Assembly (NCBI GenBank): GCA_020724265.1
Contig: DYHH01000020.1
Coordinates: 1 to 64,000, forward strand
Direction: 5' to 3'
DNA length: 64,000 bases
Origin: Melioribacter roseus
GTDB lineage: Bacteria; Bacteroidota; Ignavibacteria; Ignavibacteriales; Melioribacteraceae
The notes beneath the pieces are model-generated. The model did no database searches and was not told the origin of the DNA. It was given only the letters and a program-made list of their open reading frames with translations. Made by a program: the position numbers and the translations under genes. Numbering within the stretch: the first letter of the stretch is position 1; each line of letters starts with the position of its first letter. Below, piece after piece: positions 37,074 through 45,947 of the stretch.

Positions 37074-38315
37074 ATGAAAAAATTGATCTTCAATCCAGCC
37101 CAAATACTAACAATTAATACAAATGGAAAAAATCTTAAACGTGGTAAAGAACAATCCGAAATCGGTTTGTTAGAGAATCATTCAATCGAAATTGAGAATG
37201 GATTAATCAAAAATTTTGTTCTTACGAATTCTGTAAAAAAAGAAAAATATGAAGAAGTAATTGATGTCTCGAACAGAACAGTTCTCCCGGGATTAGTTGA
37301 ATGTCACACTCATACTGTATTTGCCGGCTCAAGGGCAGATGAATTCCGAATGAAACTTGAAGGAATTGATTATGAAGAAATTGCCAAAAAAGGTGGTGGA
37401 ATTATCTCAACGGTTAAAGCTGTTAGAAAATCTACTTTTGATGAACTTGTAGAAATTGCAAAACCGAGAGTTGAACATTTTATTTCACAAGGTATAACTA
37501 CTTTAGAAATAAAAAGTGGTTATGGGCTAAGTTTTCTTGATGAAATAAAGTTACTGCAAGTCATTCAACACTTAAATAAAATTTACCCGATTGATATTGT
37601 CGGAACATTTCTAGGTGCTCATACTTTCCCTCCGGAGTACAAAAAAGATCGTGAGAAGTATATAGAAATTATTTGTGACGAAATGATTCCATATATTGCT
37701 AAAAATAAATTAGCTGGGTTTTGCGATGCGTTTTGCGAATCAACTGCCTTCTCAGCTAAAGAAGTTGAAAAAATTTTCAAAGCTGCTTCGAAGCATAAAC
37801 TGAAATTGAAATTACATACTGAACAATTCAATAATATCGGTGGACTTGAAGTCGCGATAAATAACAAAGCAGTCAGTGTAGATCATCTCGAAGTTTTAAA
37901 ATTAGAGCAGATTGAATTACTTAAAAAATCAAAAACAATTGCTGTGCTGCTCCCCGGTGTTTCATTCTTCCTTAATTATAATTATGCACCGGCAAGAGAG
38001 CTGATCTCAAACAGAATTCCTATTGCTCTTGCAACAGATTATAATCCCGGGTCATCGCACATAGCAAACTTAAATTTTATAATGAGTCTTGCTGCGTTGA
38101 AAATGAAATTATCAATAGAAGAAGTTATAACTTCAGTTACAATCAATTCTGCTGCCGCTTTGAATAGAGCAAAAAGCATCGGAAGCTTAGAGATAGGAAA
38201 GAAATCTGATTTTTCGGTATTTGATACGGATAATTATGCCGATATTGTTTATCAAGTTGGGAAAAATATTTGCGAGATGACTATTAAGGATGGTAACGTT
38301 ATTTATAAAAAATAG
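37074..38315 (+). CDS. hutI: Imidazolonepropionase
   Basis: Amidohydrolase-superfamily enzyme that hydrolyses imidazolone-5-propionate to formiminoglutamate in histidine breakdown. Metal ligands are seen in the ECHTHTVFAGSR motif (about 74-85), the downstream LHTEQF His pair (near 246) and the catalytic Asp region (ATDYNPGS near 325). 413 residues, normal length. It stands alone on the plus strand, converging with ftcD, which makes the next enzyme of the pathway. hutH and hutU are not present in this window. Confidence 0.95.
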   Translation: MKKLIFNPAQILTINTNGKNLKRGKEQSEIGLLENHSIEIENGLIKNFVLTNSVKKEKYEEVIDVSNRTVLPGLVECHTHTVFAGSRADEFRMKLEGIDYEEIAKKGGGIISTVKAVRKSTFDELVEIAKPRVEHFISQGITTLEIKSGYGLSFLDEIKLLQVIQHLNKIYPIDIVGTFLGAHTFPPEYKKDREKYIEIICDEMIPYIAKNKLAGFCDAFCESTAFSAKEVEKIFKAASKHKLKLKLHTEQFNNIGGLEVAINNKAVSVDHLEVLKLEQIELLKKSKTIAVLLPGVSFFLNYNYAPARELISNRIPIALATDYNPGSSHIANLNFIMSLAALKMKLSIEEVITSVTINSAAALNRAKSIGSLEIGKKSDFSVFDTDNYADIVYQVGKNICEMTIKDGNVIYKK

Positions 38316-38335
38316 TCAAACTATGAAAAAGACAA

Positions 38336-38470
38336 GAGGCTGTATCAAAAGTAAATTTTATTGTAAAATTAGAACGCAGATACCGCAGATTTGAACTGTC
38401 GGCAGACTACGCCGAACTCTGGCGAAATTCCCACGATTTTTTATTTGATATTTACTTTTAAGACAGCCTC
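38336..38470. repeat. 135-bp inverted-repeat element (MITE-like) between hutI and ftcD
   Basis: Two 20-base terminal inverted repeats, 18 of 20 positions matching (38336-38355 begins GAGGCTGTATC; the opposite arm is 38451-38470), bound a 95-base core that has no coding frame. The core contains the words CGCAGATACCGCAGAT and a small CGGC...GCCG hairpin, with higher GC than its surroundings. The ends resemble the GGCTGTCTCAAAAG-type ends of some IS families (memory, not a search). No target-site duplication is clear. Because it lies between convergent genes it could also act as a bidirectional terminator. Confidence 0.6.
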
Positions 38471-38493
38471 CCGTTATTCATTTTGTAAGTCAA

Positions 38494-40323
38494 CTAAAGT
38501 TTAGATTCTACAATAGACAATACATCTTTCAATTTTGCTTCTGCTTGCATTCGTAACTCGTCACATTTCTTTTTCATATCAGCAACAAATTTTTCATCCT
38601 TGATTGACTTTAAGTTTATCAAAACATTATAAATACCCCCAAGAACCCCTGTGTATGCGCTCTGTGCACCAACGCCAACATCAGTTATTGAATTTGGATT
38701 TCCGTGTTTTGCTACAACCTCAGCAATTTCGATTGCTTCGTAACTTAACGTTGCCGTTAAATAAGGAACTTGCACAGCTACTTTTAATCCATCTTGCATC
38801 GCAGCAGTTCGTTTTTTCTTTTCTTCATTGGTTTTCTTCGGCAGCCGCATTGCATCCATATATTGATTGAATGCATTTGTATCATCATCAACCGCTTTTA
38901 CTAATTTGAATTTTATATCCTGACATTTTTCAGCAGCTTCATTAAGAATATCATCTACTTCGTCGCTGCCTCTTTTGTTAGCGGTTAAATTTGCAACCAT
39001 AGATGAAAGAGAAACACCGAGAGCTCCGGATAATGCTGCAATTGAACCACCACCGGGAGCCGGAGATTCTCGAGAAACTTCATCAACAAAATCAGTTACT
39101 TTCATTTCAACTAATGCATTATCCAAATCCTTCGGAAGTCCCAGTACCCGTTCTTTAATAATGAATTCGGATACATCATTCAAACCAAGTGATTGAACGG
39201 CTGTTTGAAGAATATCTCTAATCGGGATTCCTGCTGAACGATGCTGAAGTTTCAAATAATACTTTCCCGACTCCAATAAAGCTTGGAAAGGAACTAACCC
39301 AACTATTTCGCTTCCTGTAACTACTAATCCCCTTTCGGCAGCCAATCTTCTTGTTTCATCAAGTACATGATGCATCGATGTTACTTTGTAATTAGTAAGA
39401 TTAATTGAAATCTGAGCTCTGTCGTATTCCGGAACCATCCAACCGATTGCCTTGCAATGTTTAAATTTCCCGGGAATCTTTACCGATTCACCTTCAGGTT
39501 TAGTGGGATCGATTCCATGCATCTCAAGAATTTCGGCGAGGTCATAATCGTGTACATCTTTACAATGCTGTATAGTTTCGTCAATTGTTTTACCGACAAA
39601 ATCATGATGACCGCAAGGATAATTACCCTTTTCATATTTTAATATATTTTCACTCTTGTAATAGAATGATCCTTCCGAAATTTCACGTGCGGATCTTCCT
39701 TTTTCTCTAATTTCAAAAGCAATATCGGTAGCATGTTTGGGTTCGCGAGTATTAAGATTAATATTATATGCAATTAAAAATTCCCTAACTCCCATAACAG
39801 TTGCGCCGGCTTTCGGATTAAACTTAGCCGGACCAAAATCAGGTTTCCATTTTGGATTTTTTAGTTTTTCTTCAAGTGCTTCGTATTCACCTTTTCTTAT
39901 TACAGCGAGATTTTGTCTTTCAGGAGTTTGCGCAGATTTTTCATATAGATATATCGGAATGTTTAATTCATCACCCACTCTTTTAGCTACTTCTTTGGAA
40001 AGTTCAATACATTCTTCAATTGTAACATCATTTACAGGAATAAATGGACAGACATCCGTAGCACCCATTCTTGGATGCGAGCCTTTATGTTTGCTCATAT
40101 CAATTAACTCTGACGCTTTTTTGATCCCGCGAAATGCTGCTTCTTTAACTCCTTCTGGTGAACCAACAAATGTAACAACGGTTCTATTCATTTCTTCACC
40201 GGGGTCAACATCAAGTAGTTTTACTTCGTCGACCGATTCAATCGCATCAGTAATTTGTTTAATAATATCTTTGTCTCTTCCTTCAGAAAAATTGGGAACG
40301 CATTCAATTAATCTTTCAGTCAT
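38494..40323 (-). CDS. ftcD: Bifunctional glutamate formimidoyltransferase / formimidoyltetrahydrofolate cyclodeaminase
   Basis: Transfers the formimino group from formiminoglutamate to tetrahydrofolate, then removes ammonia to give methenyl-THF. Residues 1-340 form the transferase (CVPNFSEG at 8-15, catalytic His83 in GSHPRMGATDV). Residues from about 410 are the cyclodeaminase (SPAPGGGS motif near 424-431). At 609 residues it is about 65 longer than the animal enzyme. The extra part lies at about 215-290 and holds Cys238, His240, His241, Cys255 and His259, a plausible metal site. Start ATG with AAAGGAG upstream. It pairs with hutI and lies downstream of the Ig-like lipoprotein gene. Confidence 0.94.
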   Translation of the reverse strand: MTERLIECVPNFSEGRDKDIIKQITDAIESVDEVKLLDVDPGEEMNRTVVTFVGSPEGVKEAAFRGIKKASELIDMSKHKGSHPRMGATDVCPFIPVNDVTIEECIELSKEVAKRVGDELNIPIYLYEKSAQTPERQNLAVIRKGEYEALEEKLKNPKWKPDFGPAKFNPKAGATVMGVREFLIAYNINLNTREPKHATDIAFEIREKGRSAREISEGSFYYKSENILKYEKGNYPCGHHDFVGKTIDETIQHCKDVHDYDLAEILEMHGIDPTKPEGESVKIPGKFKHCKAIGWMVPEYDRAQISINLTNYKVTSMHHVLDETRRLAAERGLVVTGSEIVGLVPFQALLESGKYYLKLQHRSAGIPIRDILQTAVQSLGLNDVSEFIIKERVLGLPKDLDNALVEMKVTDFVDEVSRESPAPGGGSIAALSGALGVSLSSMVANLTANKRGSDEVDDILNEAAEKCQDIKFKLVKAVDDDTNAFNQYMDAMRLPKKTNEEKKKRTAAMQDGLKVAVQVPYLTATLSYEAIEIAEVVAKHGNPNSITDVGVGAQSAYTGVLGGIYNVLINLKSIKDEKFVADMKKKCDELRMQAEAKLKDVLSIVESKL

Positions 40324-40347
40324 AAACTTTCTCCTTTATGAAACATT

Positions 40348-42018
40348 TTATTCTATTTTTATTGTAATATCACCAACAGGCCAACGAGGCTTAAGTTCCA
40401 ATGTATCGGGATAAAAAACAAATTGTTCTGAAGGTATAAATGGATAAATCATACCTTTATCATATTCCAAATTTTCATTCTTATCATCAAAAGCAATCAA
40501 TAAATATTTACCCGGGAACACACGATCAAAATTAAAATTTCGAGTATTTTGTTTATATGCAAGTTTTTCGTCATTGATATTTTTTGCAAGGACAACAATA
40601 TTCATTTCATCATCGGCAATAACTTTCCCGGATATTCCGCTGAAATCCAAATTGTTAATGGTAGAGAATTTATAAGTAAATACCGAATCAATAAAATTAC
40701 CGGCAGCATCTACTAATAACTTATTATCAATTTTAATTTCGTAATCACTATTTGGTCTAAGTGAAGGAAAAGTTATATAAAATGTAGCATCGTCTATTTT
40801 AACAAATTCTTTATTTACCTCAGTTTTTCTATTATCGAAAACTTTAACAGCGTCTTTGAGAATATTAAAATCAAATCCATCGGAATAGTTTACTAGAACA
40901 TCTCCGTTTATATAATCAACTTTCCCATTCTGAAATTGTTCTTTAAGCGAAAGCAGTTCCGGAAATGTTGTATCCGGTTTATCATTTCTTACAATAGATG
41001 TAATTTCATATTCAAGTTTGTTGCCGCTTTTATCAATAATGTTTGTCGAAATTAAATACAATTCATCCGATGCGAGTAATGAATCTGAAAATGATAATAA
41101 GAAATTTTTCTTTTTTGTTTTCCCTTTGAAAAAATAATCAACCGAAGTTCTTCTTTGATTTGTAGAATCGTAAATAAAAAAGCTCTCATTTGATATTAAT
41201 GTAGAATCAACCGGTTCGTTAAATTCGATTAACAAATGATTTGCATCTGTCATTGTTAAACCTAAAACACGTGGTTTTGCAGTATCTTCCAACTGAAGTT
41301 GGTAATTTAAATTTGTAAATAAGTCAATAGAATCGGATAAAATAACCTCCGTATGAGGAACTCCGAACCGATCTTGAGAAGGATCATATAAGAAATTTCT
41401 GAATTCATCTTTAACGGCAAAAACTCTGTACGAACCGTCACTCAAACCGGTTAACCTATAACTTCCGTCAGTACCGCATTGTGTAATATAGTCAGGTTTT
41501 TGTTTTAATGGATTTAATGTATCGGTTAACATTTTATACGCAAATATCATTGTCCCAAGAGGAGCAGCATCAATTGCAGTGCCCGTTATAGTACCTATAT
41601 CAATTTTATCACCGGTTGAGAAAGCAAATGTATATGCTTTTTCCATTTTATTACGATTGTTTATATCTTCAACATCCGTTCCTATTGTAATTGTATATGT
41701 TGTATTCTCTCTTAAACTATCAGGCAAAACAATTTCTAAAGATCTACCCGACCAATCATATTCCAATCGTTGGGGGATATTCGGTGAAATGAAAATTGAC
41801 TCTTGTACAGACCTTTTGTTAACATACTCCGAAAATTCTATTTCAATATAACTATCGCTGAAGTTCACGGTTTGGTCTTCCGGATAAACAGAAACAATCT
41901 CAGGCGGTATTCTATCGATATCTCCACCGCCGGGGGGTAATTGATTTGCGCATGAATAAAACAAGAGAGTAATTAACGCAGCTAAAATTATTTTTTGAAT
42001 CGTTGTTCTCTCTGCCAT
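40348..42018 (-). CDS. Ig-like-domain surface lipoprotein
   Basis: A 556-residue exported lipoprotein. The N-terminus has a hydrophobic stretch with lipobox FYSC (Cys about 23), then PPGGGDIDRIPPEIVSVYPEDQ, characteristic of Bacteroidota SbsA/Big_5-type Ig-like proteins. Several Ig-like beta domains follow (about 35-135, 145-215, 240-340, 345-450) and a final segment near 460-556. No enzyme motif. It overlaps the mltG stop by 31 bases. I keep the ATG at 42018 because no later in-frame start precedes the lipobox, although no clear ribosome site is visible. It is the third gene of the tsaD-mltG run. Confidence 0.8.
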   Translation of the reverse strand: MAERTTIQKIILAALITLLFYSCANQLPPGGGDIDRIPPEIVSVYPEDQTVNFSDSYIEIEFSEYVNKRSVQESIFISPNIPQRLEYDWSGRSLEIVLPDSLRENTTYTITIGTDVEDINNRNKMEKAYTFAFSTGDKIDIGTITGTAIDAAPLGTMIFAYKMLTDTLNPLKQKPDYITQCGTDGSYRLTGLSDGSYRVFAVKDEFRNFLYDPSQDRFGVPHTEVILSDSIDLFTNLNYQLQLEDTAKPRVLGLTMTDANHLLIEFNEPVDSTLISNESFFIYDSTNQRRTSVDYFFKGKTKKKNFLLSFSDSLLASDELYLISTNIIDKSGNKLEYEITSIVRNDKPDTTFPELLSLKEQFQNGKVDYINGDVLVNYSDGFDFNILKDAVKVFDNRKTEVNKEFVKIDDATFYITFPSLRPNSDYEIKIDNKLLVDAAGNFIDSVFTYKFSTINNLDFSGISGKVIADDEMNIVVLAKNINDEKLAYKQNTRNFNFDRVFPGKYLLIAFDDKNENLEYDKGMIYPFIPSEQFVFYPDTLELKPRWPVGDITIKIE

Positions 42019-43043
42019 TGTCTATATTCACTTACATTTCTTAAATGTTCATTATGCGTGGAAGCAAATTTATGCCCACCTTTTCCATCAGCTACAAAAT
42101 AATAATAATTATTTTCTTCCGGGTACAATGCCGCAAGAATTGCATCTTTGCCCGGGTTATTAATCGGGGAAGGCGGTAAACCCGTGTTTAAATAAGTATT
42201 ATAAGGTGATTCGATTTGTAAATCTTTTAATAATACAATTGGACTTCTTCTATTTCGTATTAAATATTGAACCGTTGGATCAGCTTGAAGTCTCATTCCA
42301 ATTTTCAATCTATTATGATATACACCGGAAACTGTTTGTAATTCAGATTTGATGCTGGTCTCAGCTTCAATAATAGATGCTAAAGTAAGAACTTCGTGCA
42401 TAGAAAGACCGAGTTCCTCTGCTCTTTTTCTTTTTGCATCATCGAAGAACTTATGCATTTCGTTTACAAGTTTCCGAATAAAATTAACAGGAGATATATC
42501 AACAAAGAAATAATATGTTTCGGGAAGTAAATAGCCTTCAAGCGAAAATGAATTAACTCCAATACTCCGAAGAAAATTTTGATCGTAACTTAATTCCATA
42601 AATTCAGTTGAGTCAATTTCCAAATCCCTTTGAACAATTCCTGCTAATTTAGGCTGCCAAATACCTTCGGGAATTGAGACTAATTTTTGAGCTAAGGGTG
42701 ATCCTTCTACAAGTAATTGAACAAGTTGAATATAACTCAATCCATTGGGGATTTTGTATTTGCCCGCTTTAATTTTTCTTTCCGCACCATAAAGAAATGC
42801 CGCAACTTTCAAATTAAACCGGCTCGGAATTACTTCATACTTACATAAAGAATCCACAACTTCTGTTAAAGTTGCCCCTTCTCTTACATTAATTTCTATT
42901 GGTGGAATTTTTTTGTAGTAGTTTGGAGTGAAAAAAGTAATAATTAAAAAGCCGAGTACGAAACCGAAAAAACCGGCAATTAAATAAACTTCATTTTCAG
43001 AAAATCTTTTTTTGTTTTGAGTCTCTTCAGTTTTAGGTATCAC
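41988..43043 (-). CDS. mltG: Endolytic murein transglycosylase
   Basis: Inner-membrane enzyme that cleaves nascent glycan strands and sets their length. One N-terminal membrane helix (about 20-40), a LysM-like part, then the YceG domain with the catalytic Glu in LASIIEAET (near residue 219), LEGYLLPETYYF and the SPYNTYLNTGLPPSPI motif. 351 residues. Start is GTG with no strong ribosome site. Downstream of tsaD by 54 bases. Confidence 0.94.
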   Translation of the reverse strand: MIPKTEETQNKKRFSENEVYLIAGFFGFVLGFLIITFFTPNYYKKIPPIEINVREGATLTEVVDSLCKYEVIPSRFNLKVAAFLYGAERKIKAGKYKIPNGLSYIQLVQLLVEGSPLAQKLVSIPEGIWQPKLAGIVQRDLEIDSTEFMELSYDQNFLRSIGVNSFSLEGYLLPETYYFFVDISPVNFIRKLVNEMHKFFDDAKRKRAEELGLSMHEVLTLASIIEAETSIKSELQTVSGVYHNRLKIGMRLQADPTVQYLIRNRRSPIVLLKDLQIESPYNTYLNTGLPPSPINNPGKDAILAALYPEENNYYYFVADGKGGHKFASTHNEHLRNVSEYRQWQREQRFKK

Positions 43044-43097
43044 TATTAGCGTCTGTTTCGATTTTTAAGAAGCAAAATATAGTAAATAATTTACTTT

Positions 43098-44135
43098 TTA
43101 CCGATGTGAATACTCTTGAAATACATCCTGCGGTAATGATGGATAAGCATTAGCATTCAGTTCAAATCTATTTCCGCTTTGATAAATACGAAAACCTCTT
43201 TCGGCTATCATTGCGGCATTATCACCGCAAAATTGTAAATCCGGTATTACCAATTTGAGTTTATTAATCTCTGCAATTTTTTTGAACTCGTCTCTTAATT
43301 TTTGGTTTGCCGCAACTCCTCCGACTAAAGATATCGACTTAAACTCAAAGTTTGAAATTGCTTTCTTTACATTCTTTATTAGTGCATCAACAACCGCTTT
43401 TTGAAATGAGGCAGCAATATTATTTAATTCATTAGCCGGAATTGATTCAATATTTTGATAGTATTCTTTTTGGAGAAAACGAAGAACTGCCGTTTTTAAT
43501 CCGCTGAATGAATAGTCATACTCGGTTTTTAATTGTGCAATCGGAAACACTATTGAATTCTCATCCCCATTTTCAGCATATTCTTGAATTGCCTTTCCGC
43601 CGGGATAACCGAGACCCAACATTTTTGCAACTTTATCAAATGCTTCACCGGCAGCATCATCAATAGTTGAACCTAATTTAATAATCTCCAAATCGTTCTT
43701 TACAATGAGCAGTAATGTATGTCCACCTGATACAACCAAACAAAGGTAAGGGAATTCAGGTTTATCTTTCATTAAAAATCCGCTAAATATATGCCCTTCG
43801 ATATGATTAACGGGAACAAAAGGTTTGTTCAAAGAAAGTGCTAATCCTTTTGCATAAGTTAGTCCGACAAGAAGAGCACCGATTAAACCCGGTCCGGCAG
43901 TTGCACAAATCAAATCAATATTTTTGAATTCGAGTCCGGCTTCTTTAAGAGCACTTTTCACTAACGGATTCATAATTTGCAGATGTGCACGGCTTGATAG
44001 TTCCGGAACAACACCGCCGTATTTATTATGGAAATCCTGAGAGGATACTAAATTAGATTTAAGCACACCATCGGAAATAATAGCAACAGATGTTTCATCA
44101 CAGGAAGTTTCGATACCAAGTACATTCTTTATCAA
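43098..44135 (-). CDS. tsaD: tRNA N6-threonylcarbamoyladenosine transferase TsaD
   Basis: Kae1-family enzyme that transfers the threonylcarbamoyl group to A37 of ANN-decoding tRNAs. The GIETSCDETSVAI start, the metal-binding HIEGH (His-x3-His near residue 112-116), CLVVSGGHT and the C-terminal GGVAANQKLR and CGDNAAMIA motifs are all present. 345 residues. Start is TTG (44133-44135). A promoter candidate lies about 40 bases upstream. tsaB and tsaE are not in the window. Confidence 0.96.
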   Translation of the reverse strand: MIKNVLGIETSCDETSVAIISDGVLKSNLVSSQDFHNKYGGVVPELSSRAHLQIMNPLVKSALKEAGLEFKNIDLICATAGPGLIGALLVGLTYAKGLALSLNKPFVPVNHIEGHIFSGFLMKDKPEFPYLCLVVSGGHTLLLIVKNDLEIIKLGSTIDDAAGEAFDKVAKMLGLGYPGGKAIQEYAENGDENSIVFPIAQLKTEYDYSFSGLKTAVLRFLQKEYYQNIESIPANELNNIAASFQKAVVDALIKNVKKAISNFEFKSISLVGGVAANQKLRDEFKKIAEINKLKLVIPDLQFCGDNAAMIAERGFRIYQSGNRFELNANAYPSLPQDVFQEYSHR

Positions 44136-44172
44136 ATTTGTTTTTCTCTTTTTGAGTAATTAATTGGCAAGA

Positions 44173-44206
44173 CAAAATTACTAATTGAATTATTGAATGA
44201 AAACAA
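44173..44206 (-). promoter_or_regulatory. Candidate promoter for tsaD
   Basis: Minus-strand TAATTTTG (44173-44180) fits the -7 TAnnTTTG consensus, with TTG 23 bases upstream (44204-44206), a slightly long spacer. The rest of the 161-base gap to the proline dehydrogenase stop shows nothing else I can support. Confidence 0.4.
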
Positions 44207-44296
44207 TAGTTAACGTGTAAATTCATCAACCATTATAAAAGTTGAAGAAAAAGAAATGAATTCAATCTAAAGAATCGAACTAGTAAGAGGCTTGCT

Positions 44297-45196
44297 TTAC
44301 TTAAACGAAAATATACTCTTAGTAATATACCAAGCTACTTGCGGATTCTCTTGTAATCTTCTAATCGAATATGCGTACCAATGTTCGCCGTAGGGAACGT
44401 AGATTCTAATCTTATGCCCGTCCGAATTTATTTTATCACGCAAATGCTCGGTTACACCATAAAGCATTTGAAATTCATATTTATTTTTTGGAATTTTTTT
44501 CTCTTCAATAATACGGTAAGATTCTTTAATTAGATAATCATCATGAGTAGCAATACCGACATAATTTCCATCATCAAACATTTTTTCAAGTGATTTGAGA
44601 AAATTATCTCTTACTTCTTGTCTACCTTTAAAGGCAATTTTTTCAGGTTCAATATAAATACCTTTGCACAAACGATAATTAGTACCAATTTTATTTAGCT
44701 CAACAACATCATCTAATGTTCTGCGCAGATAAGACTGCAAAACAATTCCAACATTATCATACTTAGTCCGTAATTCTTTAAATATATCAATAGTAATTTG
44801 AGTGAACGGAGAATCCTCCATATCGATTCTAACAAAATTATTATAACTTTTTGCCCTTTCAATAATTTCGGTAATCAACTCCTTGCAGTAATCTGCATCA
44901 ATTGCCAAACCAAGAGCGGTAGGTTTTATGGAAATATTTGAATCTAATTTATGCTTGTCGATTGCTTCGAGTAGTTCAAAATATTGTTCTTTTGTTTCAG
45001 AAGCTTCGCCTCTTGTTTTAATTGACTCTCCTAAAATATCCATTGTTGCGACAATTCCATTTGCATTTAATTCTTTTACAACTCTAACTCCATCATTTAA
45101 TGTATCTCCCGCAACATATTTTTTAGCAAAAATGTGAACAACTGATTTCGGTAATAATTTTACAAACTGAACAATTGCCATATTAAGTGGATTCAC
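44297..45196 (-). CDS. Proline dehydrogenase
   Basis: FAD enzyme that oxidises proline to pyrroline-5-carboxylate. The 299 residues cover the whole monofunctional beta/alpha-barrel: RLCKGIYIEP, YEFQMLYGV and the signature YVPYGEHWYAYSIRRLQEN near the C-terminus. The start is GTG (45194-45196) with GAGGTG five bases upstream. A weak Bacteroidota-type -7 box (TATATTTT, 45223-45230) with TTG 18 bases upstream may drive it. The gene for the next enzyme, P5C dehydrogenase, is not nearby. It follows coaE. Confidence 0.93.
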   Translation of the reverse strand: MNPLNMAIVQFVKLLPKSVVHIFAKKYVAGDTLNDGVRVVKELNANGIVATMDILGESIKTRGEASETKEQYFELLEAIDKHKLDSNISIKPTALGLAIDADYCKELITEIIERAKSYNNFVRIDMEDSPFTQITIDIFKELRTKYDNVGIVLQSYLRRTLDDVVELNKIGTNYRLCKGIYIEPEKIAFKGRQEVRDNFLKSLEKMFDDGNYVGIATHDDYLIKESYRIIEEKKIPKNKYEFQMLYGVTEHLRDKINSDGHKIRIYVPYGEHWYAYSIRRLQENPQVAWYITKSIFSFK

Positions 45197-45288
45197 TAGA
45201 ACACCTCAATTTTTGATTACGAAAAATATAGCTGCAAAACTCATAAAGCAAGTTAAGACCTTATTATCTTATATGATTGTAAAAATTT

Positions 45289-45894
45289 TTATTTTCTTAA
45301 TGCATCAAGAACAGAAAGCACAAAATTTGTTTTTGATTTCAACTCCTCCATTGAACCATTGTTTTCAATTACGAAATCTGCAAGTTTCTTTTTTTTCTCT
45401 TCCGGCAATTGACTGTTTATTCTTCTTAAAACTTCAGAACGATCTATTTTCTTACTATTAATCGATCTGATAATTCGGGTTTCTGCAGGTGAAGCAACAA
45501 CTATTATATAATCGAACATATCTTCCATTTCTGCTTCATAAATTAAAGCTGCTTCAATGAAAACCATTTCACTTTTGGACAATTTTTCTTCCATCGAATT
45601 TTTAATTTTTTCAATTGTGGGAGGATGCAAAATGGAATTTATCCTATTTATTTTTTGAGGATCGGAGAAGACTTTTTCAGCTAAATATTTTGTATTTGGT
45701 AAATTATTATGGAAAGACTCTTTACCAAATTCAGTTACTATTTTATCTTGAACGGATTTATCAGTGGAAAGGATTTCTTTTGAAATGTCATCGGCATAAA
45801 TAACCGGGTAACCTTTTGAATTAATAATTTCACAAACAGAACTTTTACCTGATCCGATTCCGCCTGTGATTGCAACTTTAAGTTTTTTTTTCAT
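45289..45894 (-). CDS. coaE: Dephospho-CoA kinase
   Basis: Last step of coenzyme A synthesis. The Walker A motif is GGIGSGKSSVC at about 11-21, followed by the YADDISKE segment and the family's RLRRINSQL-like region (RRINSQLPEEKK). 201 residues. Start ATG at 45892-45894. No Shine-Dalgarno: the start codon lies four bases after the T-run of the rny terminator, so the message may be leaderless or depend on read-through. Confidence 0.94.
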   Translation of the reverse strand: MKKKLKVAITGGIGSGKSSVCEIINSKGYPVIYADDISKEILSTDKSVQDKIVTEFGKESFHNNLPNTKYLAEKVFSDPQKINRINSILHPPTIEKIKNSMEEKLSKSEMVFIEAALIYEAEMEDMFDYIIVVASPAETRIIRSINSKKIDRSEVLRRINSQLPEEKKKKLADFVIENNGSMEELKSKTNFVLSVLDALRK

Positions 45895-45897
45895 TAT

Positions 45898-45934
45898 AAA
45901 AAAAATGCCATCCGTTTTCTGAAGATGGCATTTT
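45898..45934 (-). terminator. Strong terminator after rny, abutting coaE
   Basis: A perfect 11-pair stem (45902-45912 with 45924-45934; arm AAAATGCCATC) and an 11-base loop, followed on the minus strand by at least eight T. It begins 14 bases after the rny stop and ends four bases before the coaE start codon. Confidence 0.9.
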
Positions 45935-45947
45935 ATAATTGATCAAA

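Noticed and set aside
38336-38470. Remnant of a full insertion sequence
   Set aside because: The core is only 95 bases and has no trace of a transposase frame.
39737-40414. 225-residue plus-strand frame opposite ftcD
   Set aside because: Lies wholly over a well-supported enzyme and shows no recognisable motif or ribosome site.
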